Assembly (NCBI GenBank): GCA_964507325.1
Contig: CAZDQL010000131.1
Span: 1 to 13,865 of the forward strand
Length of the DNA: 13,865 nucleotides
Direction: 5' to 3'
DNA from: CAZDQL01 sp964507325
GTDB lineage: Bacteria > Planctomycetota > UBA1135 > GCA-002686595
Shown piece by piece: positions 13,489 to 13,865 of the stretch (position 1 is its first letter; each line of letters starts with the position of its first letter). The notes below the pieces were generated by a model that was not told the origin of the DNA, did no database searches, and saw only the letters and a program-made list of their open reading frames with translations. A program made the translations under genes and the position numbers.

Positions 13489-13527
13489 ATGGTTCGACGG
13501 ACTTTCATGCCTTGGGAATCGCAGTGA
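13474..13527 (+). other. 17-codon ORF overlapping the SWIM gene start
   Basis: ATG at 13474 has GGGAG six bases upstream and opens 17 codons (MPSPCMVRRTFMPWESQ) ending TGA at 13525-13527. The stop shares bases with the GTG start of the SWIM gene (GTGA). It could be a leader peptide coupling translation, or chance. Confidence 0.25.
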
Positions 13528-13865
13528 AGAAGAAGAAACGAGCCAGAACATCTCCGAAGCGGAGTCATGAGGAACGCTGGTCAGATCTGACCTGGGCGGA
13601 TCTGAACGACTGGGCGGGCTCGCGCGCCGTGACGAGGGGGCGCAGCTACCAGAACCGAGGCTCTGTGCACGAGCTGGGAATGTCTCCCGAGGGCGAACTC
13701 GTGGCCTGGGTCGCTGGTGGATCGCGCTACGCGACGCGCGTCCGGTGTGAGCCCCCGGGGCCGGGAGGTCGAGGTCGGAGTCGCCTGGAGTCCTCCTGCT
13801 CATGCCCCGTTGGCACAAGGTGCAAGCATGCGGTGGCGGTCATCGTCGCGGTGTTGGAGGGTATT
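13524..13865 (+). CDS. SWIM zinc-finger family protein (partial, runs off the window)
   Basis: The 114 residues present start at GTG 13524, with GGGAA five bases upstream, and continue past the window edge. After a basic head (KKKKRARTSPKR) comes a segment typical of SWIM proteins (WADLNDWAGSRAVTRGRSY, with the 'R-G-x-x-Y' pattern). The SWIM zinc site follows: SCSCPVGTRCKHAVAVIVAV, ligands C92, C94, C100 and H102 (CxCx5CxH). SWIM fingers bind DNA or protein and often sit beside or within SNF2-type helicase genes. It lies 114 bases after the primase-helicase, same strand, with a hairpin between, so it may be a separate unit. A TTG at 13512 is an alternative start. The rest, and any second domain, is outside the view. 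Confidence 0.85.
   Translation, partial: MKKKKRARTSPKRSHEERWSDLTWADLNDWAGSRAVTRGRSYQNRGSVHELGMSPEGELVAWVAGGSRYATRVRCEPPGPGGRGRSRLESSCSCPVGTRCKHAVAVIVAVLEGI

Noticed and set aside
12579..13568. Long minus-strand frame (329 codons) opposite the helicase
   Set aside because: It lies antisense to a helicase with all motifs in order. Its product has no recognisable domain, and long shadow frames are common in GC-rich coding DNA.
1..13865. CRISPR array, tRNA genes, insertion sequence ends or attachment sites
   Set aside because: I saw no spaced direct repeats, no tRNA-like cloverleaf, no transposase or integrase frame and no paired long terminal repeats.

Overview
This GC-rich bacterial window has no rRNA, tRNA, transposase or CRISPR array. 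It reads as a compact defence and stress island: almost every gene belongs to, or sits beside, a family linked to toxin-antitoxin (TA), abortive infection, phage-response regulation or DNA processing. The host is uncertain. ECF-type sigma factors beside proteins with carboxypeptidase-like regulatory domains, strong use of GC-ending codons and patchy Shine-Dalgarno (SD) signals would fit a Planctomycetota- or Gemmatimonadota-like lineage, but this is only an impression.

Left block (57-2985, minus strand). A damaged gene with carboxypeptidase-like regulatory repeats is followed by an ECF-type sigma factor, an acidic 117-residue protein of unknown family and an ImmA/IrrE-type zinc peptidase. The last three are packed with a 3-nt gap and a 1-nt overlap, so they look like one unit in which a peptidase could control a sigma factor. 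A trypsin-like serine peptidase without a signal peptide (3143-3916, plus strand) diverges from this block.

Middle block (3985-6291, minus strand). An unknown 186-residue protein, an XRE repressor fused to an ImmA/IrrE peptidase, and a PIN-domain nuclease form a tight three-gene operon. Its promoter is easy to see (TTGACA, 17 bp, TGTGAT), and a perfect palindrome overlaps the -35 box. This is a likely protease-switched repressor with a PIN toxin or effector.

Right block (6476-9546, plus strand). Divergent from the PIN operon is a type IV TA-like pair: an AbiEi-family antitoxin with a nuclease-like N-terminal region and an AbiEii-family nucleotidyltransferase. A 22-bp palindrome then separates it from a DUF4145 zinc-ribbon protein and a DUF2513 protein. 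A second hairpin with the same core (GCGGGAG/CTCCCGC) ends that pair, and its loop is the stop codon of a converging, truncated HEPN/AbiU2-like gene (9558-9953, minus strand).

Far right (10187-13865, plus strand). A stand-alone AbiEi-like winged-helix regulator overlaps by 29 nt the start of an 807-residue protein that joins a coiled coil, an archaeo-eukaryotic primase (AEP-TOTE type) and a superfamily 2 DEAD/DEAH helicase. A SWIM zinc-finger protein runs off the window edge. The regulator plus primase-helicase pair is the most promising candidate for a poorly described system: the AbiEi-type partner usually sits next to an AbiEii nucleotidyltransferase, and here a different nucleotidyltransferase fold (the primase) takes that place.
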